Made by a program: the position numbers and the translations under genes | Assembly (NCBI GenBank): GCA_002951815.1 | Contig: CP019454.1 | Span: forward strand, 2,294,001-2,358,000 | Origin: Sulfobacillus thermotolerans | Lineage (GTDB): Bacteria; Bacillota; Sulfobacillia; Sulfobacillales; Sulfobacillaceae | Direction: 5' to 3' | DNA: 64,000 nt | Shown: positions 47,505-56,937 of the stretch, piece by piece | Layout: every line of letters starts with the position of its first letter | How positions within the stretch are numbered: the first letter of the stretch is position 1 | The notes under the pieces: generated by a model | Told to the model about the DNA's origin: nothing | Databases searched by the model: none | Seen by the model: the letters and a program-made list of their open reading frames with translations, nothing else

Positions 47505-48686
47505 GTGAAGACACGAACATTTTGGGTTGTAAGTGTGCCGGGTATAGGAGCCTTACTGTGGGCATTGATCCGAATGGCCCCGCCGGCGTTAGCCTTAGCA
47601 CACGGCCATCCCGACCGGCAATACTATTCCTATAGTTTTAGCCACGGGACGTATTCCGATGTGGCGGCTCTATATAGTTCCCGCCATTTGTATGCACGCG
47701 CCTTGCCCTATTTTCAAAACATTATTGAATATCCCGTGATAATCGGCTTTTACATGTGGGCCATGGCATGGCTGCCAGGCTTTTGGGGCTACTGGGTGGG
47801 CTCTGGTATTGGGTTGGTGTTGGCGTTTGTGGGAGCCCTCTATGCATTGTGGCATAGCCGAGGATGGCGGGCAGCCTTGTGGTTTAGTGCGTCACCCCTT
47901 CTTCTGGTCTGTGGTTTATTGAACTGGGATTTGTTGGGCATTATGACCTGGGGATGGGCGCTGTGGGAATGGAAAGCTCAGCGTTGGGCTCTCACCGGCG
48001 TGGCTCTAGGCGTTGGTATGGCCACCAAGTTTTTCCCCGTGGTGCTGGTGCCGTACTTGTTTTGGGGTTTGCGCCAACGCCACCAGCGAGGTGAGGCTCG
48101 GCGGTTACTGTGGGGGTTCGTCTTAACGGCGGGCGGCTTGAATTTGCCCTGCGCATTGTGGGCACGCCCGGGATGGGCGGAATTTTTTACATTTAATAGT
48201 GGCCGCGGACCCGCCCCGGGCCTTTATCAATGGCTTATCTTACGTGGTGTCTTGCACATTGACACCGTCAACTTGCTGAGCTTAGTGCTGACCGTGGGAG
48301 GCGGGGTAGCCTTACTCTGGGCGCAAGCCCAGGGACGCTTGGATCCCATAGAGGCGGGGACGGCGGCTTTGGCGTGGTGGCTGTTGTGCAATAAGGTGTA
48401 TAGCCCGCAATATATGCTATGGGTCGTGTACGCGCTACTGTGGGTGGACAGCAGCCCCCCTTTATTGGTAGCGGTCAACGTGGCGGGCCTGTTGGATTTT
48501 TTGCTGGCCATGCGCTGGCTGGCGCTAGGAACGCTGGGAAGTCCGGTGGCTGCTCGCTTTGGCCGGGCCGTCGTGCCTGTTATTGCGTGGCGTGATGTTG
48601 TCTTATGGTCAGCGGTGTATGAACGTTGGCACTTAAGCGAGAGGCGCCTCGTTTCGCATAAAGTGCCAACCGAGGGCGCAGTCTAA
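47505..48686 (+). CDS. Polytopic glycosyltransferase-like membrane protein (GT87/DUF2029-like)
   Basis: A 393-residue protein with about ten hydrophobic segments. A conserved TKFFPVVLVPYLFWG (about 172) and the NWDLLGIM loop (about 146) recall polyprenyl-phosphate-mannose-type transferases of the GT87 group. The start GTG at 47505 follows GAGGAGG by six bases. The flippase gene is divergent, which suggests joint action in envelope glycan assembly; this is inference. It is 22 bp from gpr. Confidence 0.65.
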   Translation: MKTRTFWVVSVPGIGALLWALIRMAPPALALAHGHPDRQYYSYSFSHGTYSDVAALYSSRHLYARALPYFQNIIEYPVIIGFYMWAMAWLPGFWGYWVGSGIGLVLAFVGALYALWHSRGWRAALWFSASPLLLVCGLLNWDLLGIMTWGWALWEWKAQRWALTGVALGVGMATKFFPVVLVPYLFWGLRQRHQRGEARRLLWGFVLTAGGLNLPCALWARPGWAEFFTFNSGRGPAPGLYQWLILRGVLHIDTVNLLSLVLTVGGGVALLWAQAQGRLDPIEAGTAALAWWLLCNKVYSPQYMLWVVYALLWVDSSPPLLVAVNVAGLLDFLLAMRWLALGTLGSPVAARFGRAVVPVIAWRDVVLWSAVYERWHLSERRLVSHKVPTEGAV

Positions 48687-48708
48687 CGCTTAGGAAAGGG
48701 GGCGGCCA

Positions 48709-49674
48709 ATGGCTGAGTTTCGTCCGATTTCAGTAGCTACGGATATGGCTATTGAAGCACGCGACATTGTTCGGGGAGAAGCGCATGAAGAAGTGCCGGG
48801 AGTGCGCGTTGACAAACAAAAAGATCGCCACGTGGATGTGACGCGGGTGGAGGTGTTCAACAGCCAAGGAGCGCGTCTTATGGGCAAACCCCAAGGCCAT
48901 TACGTAACGCTCGATGTGCCGGGGTTTAAAGATCGCGAAGCTGGATTGCGCGCGGATTTAGTGGACGTATTAACGGATGAATTGAAGGCTTTGATTCCCG
49001 AAGATACCCGTAAAAGCATCTTGGTGGTCGGACTAGGCAATTGGAATGCCACACCGGATGCGTTAGGCCCTCGTGTGGTAGAACGTTTGCTGGTGACCCG
49101 GCATTTAAGTGAGCTGGTTCCTCCTGAGATTCAAGAGCGTATGCGCCCTGTCGCCGCTGTAGCCCCCGGCGTCTTGGGGACCACCGGCATCGAAACCCTT
49201 GATATGATTAAAGGCATTGTCTCCGAAGCCCATCCTGATTTGGTCATTGCGGTTGATGCCCTGGCAGCTAGGAGTTTGGACCGGCTGCTGGGCAGCGTGC
49301 AAATTGCCGATACTGGAATTCATCCGGGTTCCGGGGTGGGCAATAAACGGCAAGGATTAAGTCATGAATCTGTGGGGGTCCCGGTCACGGCGATTGGCGT
49401 ATGTACCGTGGTGCAAGCGATGAGTATCGCCCAAGAAGCGCTGAGGCTCTTAGTACAGCAGTTGGCGGATGATGCCAAGTTTTATAAGATTCTCGAAGAG
49501 ATGGGGGAGCCGAATCAAAATGCCCTTATCGAAGAAGTTCTCGGAGAGCGTTTGGGGGGATTGATGGTGACCCCTAAAGAAATTGATTTGTTAATTAACG
49601 ATATGGCCGATGTGCTCGCGGAATCCCTAAATCGCGCGCTTCAGCCGCAGCTTGATCGTAGCGAATGGGCGTAA
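48709..49674 (+). CDS. gpr: Spore germination endopeptidase Gpr
   Basis: A 321-residue aspartic-type protease that degrades SASP when spores germinate. The N-terminal propeptide region (RPISVATDMAIEA, then EEVPGVRVD) includes a processing-like site, and GLGNWNATPDALGPRVVERL (about 105) and GTTGIETLDMIKGI (about 163) are the family signatures. AAAGGGGGCGG precedes the ATG. Its substrate type, an alpha/beta SASP, is encoded at 61891-62115 in this window. Confidence 0.96.
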   Translation: MAEFRPISVATDMAIEARDIVRGEAHEEVPGVRVDKQKDRHVDVTRVEVFNSQGARLMGKPQGHYVTLDVPGFKDREAGLRADLVDVLTDELKALIPEDTRKSILVVGLGNWNATPDALGPRVVERLLVTRHLSELVPPEIQERMRPVAAVAPGVLGTTGIETLDMIKGIVSEAHPDLVIAVDALAARSLDRLLGSVQIADTGIHPGSGVGNKRQGLSHESVGVPVTAIGVCTVVQAMSIAQEALRLLVQQLADDAKFYKILEEMGEPNQNALIEEVLGERLGGLMVTPKEIDLLINDMADVLAESLNRALQPQLDRSEWA

Positions 49675-49726
49675 AGGTTCCGAGACAAAGAGCGCGGTAT
49701 CGCTGTCAAATAGAGCGGGGTTCAAA

Positions 49727-49754
49727 GCCGCCAAGGGACTGTGCCCTGGCGGCT
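49727..49754 (+). terminator. Hairpin after gpr
   Basis: GCCGCC (49727-49732) pairs with GGCGGC (49748-49753), with AGGG/CCCT inside. The following TATCTTACC is only weakly T-rich, so termination is likely but inefficient. Confidence 0.45.
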
Positions 49755-49861
49755 ATCTTACCACAACTACAGGAAGGATCCACTCCTCAAGTTTCTGTTT
49801 AGGACAAGGTCGTAGCGACTCGGTGGTGACTAACCTATATGTCTTGAGTGTTAGATCTCGT

Positions 49862-51715
49862 GACAGGTTTTCCGCACCTAAATTTTTCCATTTAATATTA
49901 AATATACGCGGAATATTCCCGCAAAGGATTTTTGCGAGGGGATGTCGAATAGAGCCGGTATGAAACTTGTTGAGTTGCCCAGTCGGGTTGTGGGCGCCGC
50001 ACCCGTGATTCGAGGGATGGCGGATGCCATCGGATTCGTGGATCTCTTAAATACCTTATTAGTCTGGGATGCACAGCAATGCCAGACGTCCCCCGGCGAA
50101 CGGATTTTGGCGATGGTGCTGGACATTTTAACGGGCAAGTCCCCGCTGTATCGCGTGCAGGACCGTTTGGCCGAAACGGATGTGCCCTTGTTGCTGGGGC
50201 GCGGCCGGACGGCCGCGGATTTTTCGGATGATGCCTTGGGGCGAGCCTTGGATAAATTGTTTCGCGCGGGACCGGCCGCAGTGTTTACGGCCGTGGCGGC
50301 GCAGGCCTATGCACGGGAAGCCATTGAACTCCGCACGGGGCATTGGGACAGCACCTCTCGGTCGTTGCAAGGAGCGTATCCGGCGGCCGCAGAAGACGAG
50401 GACCCTCGCGCCCCTGCCAATCCTTCCCCGCCCCACGCGGTGCCCCGGCGCGGGCATTCGAAGGATCATCGCCCCGACCTCAAACAAGTGCTCTTGACGG
50501 TGTTTGTGAATGGGGAAGGCCTCTTGCGCTTTGGATCGGTGGCCTCGGGCAATACGTCCGACAAAACCCTCAATCGGCGGATGATTGAGGAATTGGTGGC
50601 CGCTTTTTCGCCCCAAGAGCTCCAAGACTTGATCTATGTCGCGGACTCCTCCTTAGTCACGGGACCCAATCTCGCGGGATTGCGGCAGGCCCAGATCCGC
50701 TTCATCTCGCGGTGTCCGTCCACGTTTGCCGTGGCCCAGGCCGCGAAGGACACCGCGTGGGCGCAGAATACCTGGACGTTTCTCGGACGGGTCGCTACCC
50801 GCCGCGACGCGGCGGACTACTGGGCATCCGAGCAACAAGGCATGATCGACGACGTGCCCTATCGGCTCGTCGTCTACCGATCCTCATTGCTTGAGGCACG
50901 CAAAGAAAAAACCTTGGATCGGCAGATTGCCAGCGCCCGCAAATCCTTGGCCGACGCCGCCAAAGTCTTTGACCAAACGCTCTACGACTGTCGGGAGGAC
51001 GCCGCGCACGCGGCACAACAATGGCAAGCGCGCCGCGAAACGTAATGGTTTGCGGTGGAGACGACTATTCACGAAGAAGAGCAACGCCTTCCTCGGGGCC
51101 GCCGCGGTCGCCCCCCGAAAACCGCGGAGCCCCGGACAAAAACAGGATGGCGGGTGACCGCCACGATCGGGGCGGTGAACACCGCCCACCGACAACACGA
51201 ATGGGAACGGCAGGCGACCTTTGTGTTGATCACCCCGTTAGATCGCCAGGCATGGGATGCGCACGCCCTCTTGCAAGAATATAAAGGGCAAGTCCACTGT
51301 GAACGCCCCTGTCACTTTTTGAAAGATCCGTTGTTTGTCGACGCCCTGTTTGTCAAAAAGCCCGAGCGGGTGGAAGCGTTAGGTTATGTGCTGCTCATGG
51401 CCTGCTTGTTGTACAGTCTGATGGAGCGGCGCGCGCGCCGCAGTGCTGTCCCCATTCCCTCGCCAGCGCGGCGGGTGCTCACACACCCGACCGGCCACGA
51501 AATCATTCGCCATCTCCATTCCGTCCAGGTGATTCCGTTACCGTCAGGGGCGCGGCAAGTCGCCGTACCCCAACCCTTTCAGGCGACATTTTTGGCCATT
51601 TTGGAAGCGTTATCGTTGCCGGATAGTGTGTATACGGAGCCTCCCTCCCCTCCAAAACGGGAATAAGAAAAGAAAAATATTCACCCCGCGTACCTAAGGG
51701 TGCGGAATACGTGTC
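49862..51715 (+). mobile_element. IS1634-type insertion sequence with disrupted transposase
   Basis: Bounded by imperfect inverted repeats: GACAGGTTTTCCGCACC (49862-49878) and the complement of 51699-51715, matching at 15 of 17 positions. The element of about 1.85 kb carries one transposase frame with a stop codon inside. A target-site duplication is not evident. It inserted downstream of gpr. Confidence 0.8.
49942..51666 (+). pseudogene. IS1634-family transposase, split by in-frame TAA
   Basis: The first part (49942-51045) has an N-terminal DUF4277-like domain (ADAIGFVDLLNTLLVWD) and the DDE core: GHWDSTSRSLQGAY (first Asp), YVADSSLVTGPNLAGL (second Asp). The second part (from 51046) in the same frame contains KGQVHCERPCHFLKDP with the likely catalytic Glu, and a terminal LGYVLLMACLLYSLME. 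The frame is cut only by TAA 51043-51045, so the full 574-residue protein would need readthrough. Both parts keep good coding quality, so the stop is recent or a base error. Confidence 0.85.
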
Positions 51716-52246
51716 GTGAACGCGAGGCAAATTTGCTCGTCGCTTCGTGAGGATTCTTTGTAGACCACTTACGTTTCGGAAACCTACGGAAATTGACGTT
51801 CGACCCCGAGCCGCTTCGCGGCGTTGTTAAAACAACTAACACATCTTGTTCTTCTGCCCCCTTGGGAATGGCGGGATCCATATACCGTGCTGGCTATGGC
51901 CGATGCGCCTATCATTGAGGAATCGCCTTGATCTAGGATTGGTTTTTGACGCGGTTGGATTTGTATCAACGGCCATGAGAGATTGGCCAACCTGCTTGCA
52001 CGAACCACGATAGTTCCTAAGTTTTGTCATACGTTGAAAAATTGTGATGACGGCTACGAAACATTCTCCTTTGCCCAAGATGTGGGGGATATAATGGAAT
52101 GAGAAATGGCGACAGGCAGCAAGGGGCTGCCGCTATCCAGTAAGGGTCATCTTTGAGGCACGGAATCCGGCCCTAGAACGTAAGCGTGAGCGAATGATGA
52201 GCGGGATTGGAAATGGAGTCATAAGACATACTTAAGGGGCTAATCA
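51716..52246 (+). other. Region between IS1634 element and orphan gene, no gene seen
   Basis: About 530 bp with stops in all frames. Short coding-like stretches (for example around 51850-51930) may be remnants of another transposase, but none can be named. No RNA gene or strong terminator seen. Confidence 0.5.
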
Positions 52247-53084
52247 ATGACGAACAGTCCAGAAGCCTTTTTGCCCCACCGGTTTATTACAGCGCTTAAT
52301 GATCTAGGATTTGCGATTGACAAGCACACGAAGGTGGCCCTTCAGCCTCTACAAAGTATTGTGCTGAAGTGGAACCAAGCGTTGCGTTTGAAAGGGGAGG
52401 CCAGATTCCGTGATGCGGAACCCCATCCCCAGACGCAGCAGCTGGTTCCCATCGCCCCGATTCCCTATACCGTGACTGGATGGCCAATCCATGTAGTGTT
52501 TTGGAGCCTGAATCCTCACTACGACGCGGGAGCACTGCAGGAAAAAATAGTTGCTAGCTCCTACCACGTGGTATTCCTATGCCCAGTTTTACTTGAACTA
52601 CCCTTTCTCAGCTTCCGCGCCATGGCCGGGAAGTCTCCCGTGGGCTATTCATAGCAGGTATTACTACAATCTCGGCACGATAACGGGCACCTTAAAAGAC
52701 AAGCAGTTTACGTTATTGAAAGACAAGTATGATGAGGCCGTTGATCCGTCGCAGAAGCGTTTGCAAGCCTTTTGGGATATCGCTAAGGATTACGGAATCA
52801 TGGCGGCAGAGTATCTACCGATGCATTCACGGAAAACCGTAACAAGGACCCTTGGTCCTGGTAGCTCGGTCACCAAACAAGTTCAAGCGTATCATACCAC
52901 GTTACTGCAGACCATCATGCAGGTGCTAGAGCCCGACGGATGGATTGTGGCTATGGGAAAGCCATGCACACGTGCAGTTAGGCAATTACTGTCACAAAAT
53001 GGTACATTGACCAAGATGCAGCACGTTAATGGGGCAATTGTCCTACAGACGTGGACGCCTCGGGACAGTACATCATCCTTATAA
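52247..53084 (+). pseudogene. Frameshifted gene, possibly uracil-DNA-glycosylase-like
   Basis: Two overlapping frames (52247-52654 and 52551-53084) appear to be one protein of about 275 residues broken by a frameshift between 52551 and 52654. The N-terminal part has HVVFWSLNPHYDAGA, and the C-terminal part has DGWIVAMGKPCTRAVRQLL, a layout recalling uracil-DNA glycosylases (LNP near the start, GxxA near the end). This is a weak match. It lies between two insertion sequences, and the A/T content is higher than in the neighbouring core genes. Confidence 0.4.
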
Positions 53085-53332
53085 GGTCAGCTTTGGCCCG
53101 TTTATCGGAACCGCGGGTGGCGCGCTGAACTCTACGGCGGCAGTCGAAAATTGGCTTGGGCACATGCTAGTGTAAATGGCCGAGAAAAAGGGTGCCACTT
53201 TCGGCCTCATGGCCGAGTAAATGGGGACCACAGCCCTACGGCTGTGGCTAATTGAAAGGGGACCGCCATCATCCCATCCGGTACCATGAAATGTGGCCAG
53301 CGAGCCAACTTCATGGAGCGGAGGTAACAGGA

Positions 53333-54818
53333 GTGATTTCGGTGCCCGATATTCAGTTTATCCGTCAACTGCACGAACGAGAAGGGTGGTCCCTTCGACG
53401 CATTGCCCGGGAGTTTCATTTCTCCCGGAAGACCGTGACCCAATATCTTCAGCGAACGGAAACCACCGAGAGACCGCAGTACGTCCGTCAGCACCCGGCT
53501 CCGGCTCCTCAAATGGATCCCTATCGAGCCATCATCGAGCACTGGCTGCGCCAAGATGCCGAGATGCCTCGAAAACAACGGCATACCAGTCGCCGCATTT
53601 GGCAACGATTGCGCGAGGAATATGGGGCCACCGCCGCGGAGTCCACGGTGCGCCACTATGTGGCGCAGATGCGTCGTGAACTGCACCCGGCAGCCCAACC
53701 TGTCTTTTTAGACTTGGTGTTCGATCCGGCTGAAGCCGCCCAAGTCGATTGGGGCGAAGTGCAGGTCATCCTGGATGGCCAATCGGTGACCGCCCAGATG
53801 TTTTGTATGCGATTGGCCTACAGCGGCGCGTGCTATGTTCAACTCTTTCCGCACCAACGCATGGAGGCGTTCCGGGCGGCCCATGTGGCGGCCTTTGAAT
53901 TCTTCGGCTTTGTCCCGCAGCGCATCATCTATGACAATCTCACCACGGCCGTCCAGCGCGTTCTCCATGGTCGCGAGCGCAAGCTAAACCCTCGGTTTCA
54001 GGAGTTGACCGCGCATTATGTCTACGAGGCGGTGTTCGCCACCCCCGCAGCCGGTTGTCGAAGGCTTAGTAGGCTATGTCCGTCGGACCTATTGTGTGCC
54101 GTTGCCATCGGGTCCCGATTGGGAGACGCTGAATGCGGCCTTGAAAACCGCCTGCCTCGCCGAACGCGTTCGGACGTTGCCCCGCCGTCACGACGCCACG
54201 ATTGGTGAGGGGTGGGACCATGAGCGCGCCGCCGGAGCTTCCCTGCCGGGACGCGCGTTTCGCCCCGTGACCTGGTGGCCCGTGCGGGCCACGTCCCAGG
54301 CCATTGTTCGCCATCGCCGGGTTCCCTACTCGGTGCCCGCCTCTCGGGTGGGTCAAAAGCTACGTCTTGCCGCCTATTGGGATCATGTCGAGATCTGGGA
54401 TGCGCAGACGTGTGTAGCGACCCATCCCCTCGGCGTCGCTGGCCAACCGCAACTGCAATTGGATCATTACTTGGATGTCCTGCGCGTAAAGCCGGGAGCC
54501 GTTCGTAATGCCCGCGTGGTCCGCGATCTGGGTCCGCTGCTGCGCGCCTACCAAGACGCCTTCTTTCAGACCAACCCGCGGGCTTATGGTGCGTTCGTGG
54601 AGGTGCTCTTCCTGTTTCGACGATTCCCGGCCGAACACATTCTGGCGATCTTACCCCGGGCCCAAGCAGACCGGTGTTTTACCGTGGAGGCGTTGACGAC
54701 GTATCTCACCCAACACACGCCTGCGGCCCGCGAATCTGAGCTGCCCGCGCCCGGGCCAGCGGTCGTCCAACCGATGCCAGCCTTATATGAAGAGTTGCTG
54801 AGGGAGGTGTCCCCATGA
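53333..54818 (+). pseudogene. istA: IS21 transposase IstA, frameshifted
   Basis: Starts at GTG 53333 after GGAGGTAACAGGAG. The helix-turn-helix (REGWSLRRIAREFHFSRKTV) is followed by the DDE core: FDPAEAAQVDWGE (first Asp) and QRIIYDNLTTAV (second Asp). The frame ends at 54208 in the wrong phase; the continuation VVEGLVGYVRRTY (catalytic Glu region) to EVSP is in the next frame (54018-54818). The junction near 54040-54055 lacks several residues usually between the two, so it looks like a small deletion. Confidence 0.88.
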
Positions 54819-55581
54819 CCGATTATCATCATCAAGGCGTGGAAGCCGCGCTGGTCGCCTTGCGCTGCCCCGGGGCGTTACAAGGGTATGCGAGTTGCCT
54901 GCGCGAAGCGGAGGCCCAACACTATAGCTATGCGGCGTTTCTGGAGGCGCTCTTGGCGCAAGAACTCGACAGTCGGCGGCAGCATCGGACGACGCATCAC
55001 TGACGTGATGCCCACTTCCCGCTGACCAAAACGTTGGATCAGTTTGACTTCGCCTTACGACCCACGCTATCCCGCATGAGTGTGTTGCAGATGGCGAGCG
55101 GCGACTGGATCGCCGCGCATGAGAATTGTCTGGTGCTAGGGAACAGCGGCACGGGGAAAACCCATCTCGCCTTGGCCTTGGGGCGGGCCGCCGTGGAGGC
55201 CGGGTACCGTGTGCGATTTACCACCGCACTGGCGCTCAGCCAGGAGTTGCTCGCCGCGCAGGCTGACCATCGTTTGCTCGCACGGTTCAAGTTCTGGCAA
55301 CGCTACCCCTTGGTGATTATCGATGAGCTCGGATACCTCCCGTTGGCACGAGAACAAGCCCAGATCCTGTTCCAGTTCTTCGCAGAGCGGTATGAACGCG
55401 GCTCCGTGTTGGTCACGAGCAATCTGGAGTTTAGTCGCTGGGGCGAGGTCTTCGGCGATCCGACGATGACCACGGCGTTGTTGGACCGGCTGACCCATCA
55501 TGCCACATCTGGTCCTTGACGGGAGATAGCTATCGCTTTCGCGAAGCGAAAGCCCGCACGTCACGCATGGACAAAGCCTAA
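54815..55581 (+). pseudogene. istB: IS21 helper ATPase IstB, nonsense and frameshift
   Basis: IstB activates IstA. The N-terminal 62 residues (54815-55003) end at a TGA in RRQHRTTHH; the same frame continues as [16 protein letters not shown]. The ATPase core (55034-55519) has Walker [12 protein letters not shown], Walker [12 protein letters not shown] and [12 protein letters not shown]. After THHA the frame is lost; the expected ending [14 protein letters not shown] is found in another frame up to 55581. Two lesions make it nonfunctional as read. Confidence 0.88.
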
Positions 55582-55844
55582 AGACACGGCGGTCAAGGCA
55601 GGGGGTGGTGCTAATGCGGTTTGCCCTCACTTCGCCCCACTGGCATGTCATCTGTAAGCCGCCAAGAATACCGTTCGGACATGCAGAACAAGCCGCCCCA
55701 AGGGCGGGGATTCGGGGTTGGCGTACGGCGAAAGATCTCTGCCGACGCCAACCCCAAATGCTGACGGGGCTGCTCCCAGAACCTCTTGCATCGACTAAAA
55801 GATTCCGGGTAAATGACGCGGGTGCCCGGCCCATTAGTCGATCG

Positions 55845-56472
55845 ATGACCAAAAGAATTCCCCAAAACCGCAGGGTGTGGTACAGTATCCCTGGTTCCCT
55901 TTTCCTCAATCACACTGGTTCCCAATTCCTCGGCCATTCGCATTCACATCCATCCCAAGAACTTGTGACCTGTGTTGCGGCTCAATTAATCCCTGCCGGA
56001 GGCCAAGTGGTTGACTTGGGTTGTGGATCGGGGGGGTGACGCGGTTTTTTTGGCGGGGTTAGGGTTTCATGTGATCGGTTTGGATATCAGCCGGGCGGCA
56101 TTGGACATCGCCCGCCAGAATGCAGCGCACGCTCAAGTCTACGTTGAGTGGATCCATGCTAATGCTCTTAACATGCCCCTAGAAACAAGAAGTTGTGACT
56201 TTGTCTCAGACAGAGGATTAATGCATCATCTGGTTTATTCTGATCAACAAAGATATGTCCAAGAGGTCGCCCGAATTCTAAAGCCACACGGACGATTTCT
56301 TCTGCGAGGAGCGTCACGTGACTACCATGGAACCTTTGTGCCGATTACACACTTCTTAGTCGACGAATTATTTGATCCCAGCTTGTTTTCTTGCGGTCCA
56401 ATTATGCCGTTTGTCATGCACGCGGATTCTGGCCCTCTCGAATCCACGTTGGTTATTGCTACCCGCCAATAA
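55845..56472 (+). pseudogene. SAM-dependent methyltransferase broken at a G7 run
   Basis: A class-I methyltransferase in two frames. The first frame contains GGQVVDLGCGSGG (motif I) and ends at 56039; the second frame, open from 56011 to 56472, continues GDAVFLAGLGFHVIGLDISRAALDIARQNA, then DFVSDRGLMHHLV and RILKPHGRFLLRG. Removing one G from the seven-G run at 56030-56036 restores one frame. The N-terminus is uncertain; ATG 55845 is a guess without clear ribosome site. The substrate is unknown. Confidence 0.75.
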
Positions 56473-56870
56473 CGCTGGTCTTGCCCTAAGCACAATGGTG
56501 AAGGGCATCTACAACAGTTAAAATCGATGTGTCCTCGTTTTTCAAGGGAATTAGCGTTCGCAGCCTTTTTGGAAACAATCTGAAATGATGACGAAGATTT
56601 TATTGATGGATATGGGTCAAGCTTGGCAAACTCAGACGGGCCGACCGCCCCAAGCCTTAAACGCGGTCCGTATTCCTTATCGGTGAGCTTAGAAGCCATC
56701 CTACTGCCCATGTGGCATAGCAAGAGCTTGGGATTCCGAATGGGAGCAAGTGTGATTCTTTAGCATCCGTTCGGCGATGGCTCCATCGGCAAGTGCTTCA
56801 TCTTCCTCAGTGAATACCAATGCGAGTTTCCGGTCTCTCTCTCTAGTACGACGACAATGGAAGGGTAGAA
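56473..56870 (+). other. Region before the CRISPR array, no gene seen
   Basis: About 400 bp with only short chance frames on either strand. No promoter, terminator or RNA gene is convincing. The array's decayed end repeat begins at 56871. Confidence 0.5.
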
Positions 56871-56900
56871 AGTTGGTACGTGTCAGAAGGCTGTACAAAC
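56871..56900 (-). repeat. Degenerate CRISPR repeat at the trailer end
   Basis: The stretch ending AAGGCTGTACAAAC (to 56900) matches the last part of the array repeat (TAGGCTACAAAC) apart from one inserted base. It lies exactly one spacer length (37 bp, 56901-56937) before the first perfect repeat. Decayed repeats normally mark the end far from the leader. Confidence 0.5.
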
Positions 56901-56937
56901 CCGAACAGATCCCGATCCAGACAGAAGAGCGATTGGC

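Larger units (their letters stand above)
53171..55600 (+). mobile_element. Degenerate IS21-family insertion sequence
   Basis: istA and istB lie in the usual order with 4-bp overlap (54815-54818), but both are broken. The left end contains repeated GGCCGAG motifs (53178-53215) and a perfect hairpin CCACAGCC (53228-53235)/GGCTGTGG (53240-53247). Exact ends are uncertain; no clear inverted-repeat pair or target duplication was found by eye, so the limits given are approximate. Confidence 0.7.

Noticed and set aside
51850-52080. Possible transposase remnant
   Set aside because: Only short coding-like pieces with stops; no motif to name it.
55136-55909. 257-codon minus-strand frame opposite istB
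   Set aside because: Antisense to the IstB ATPase core, no protein family, no ribosome site.
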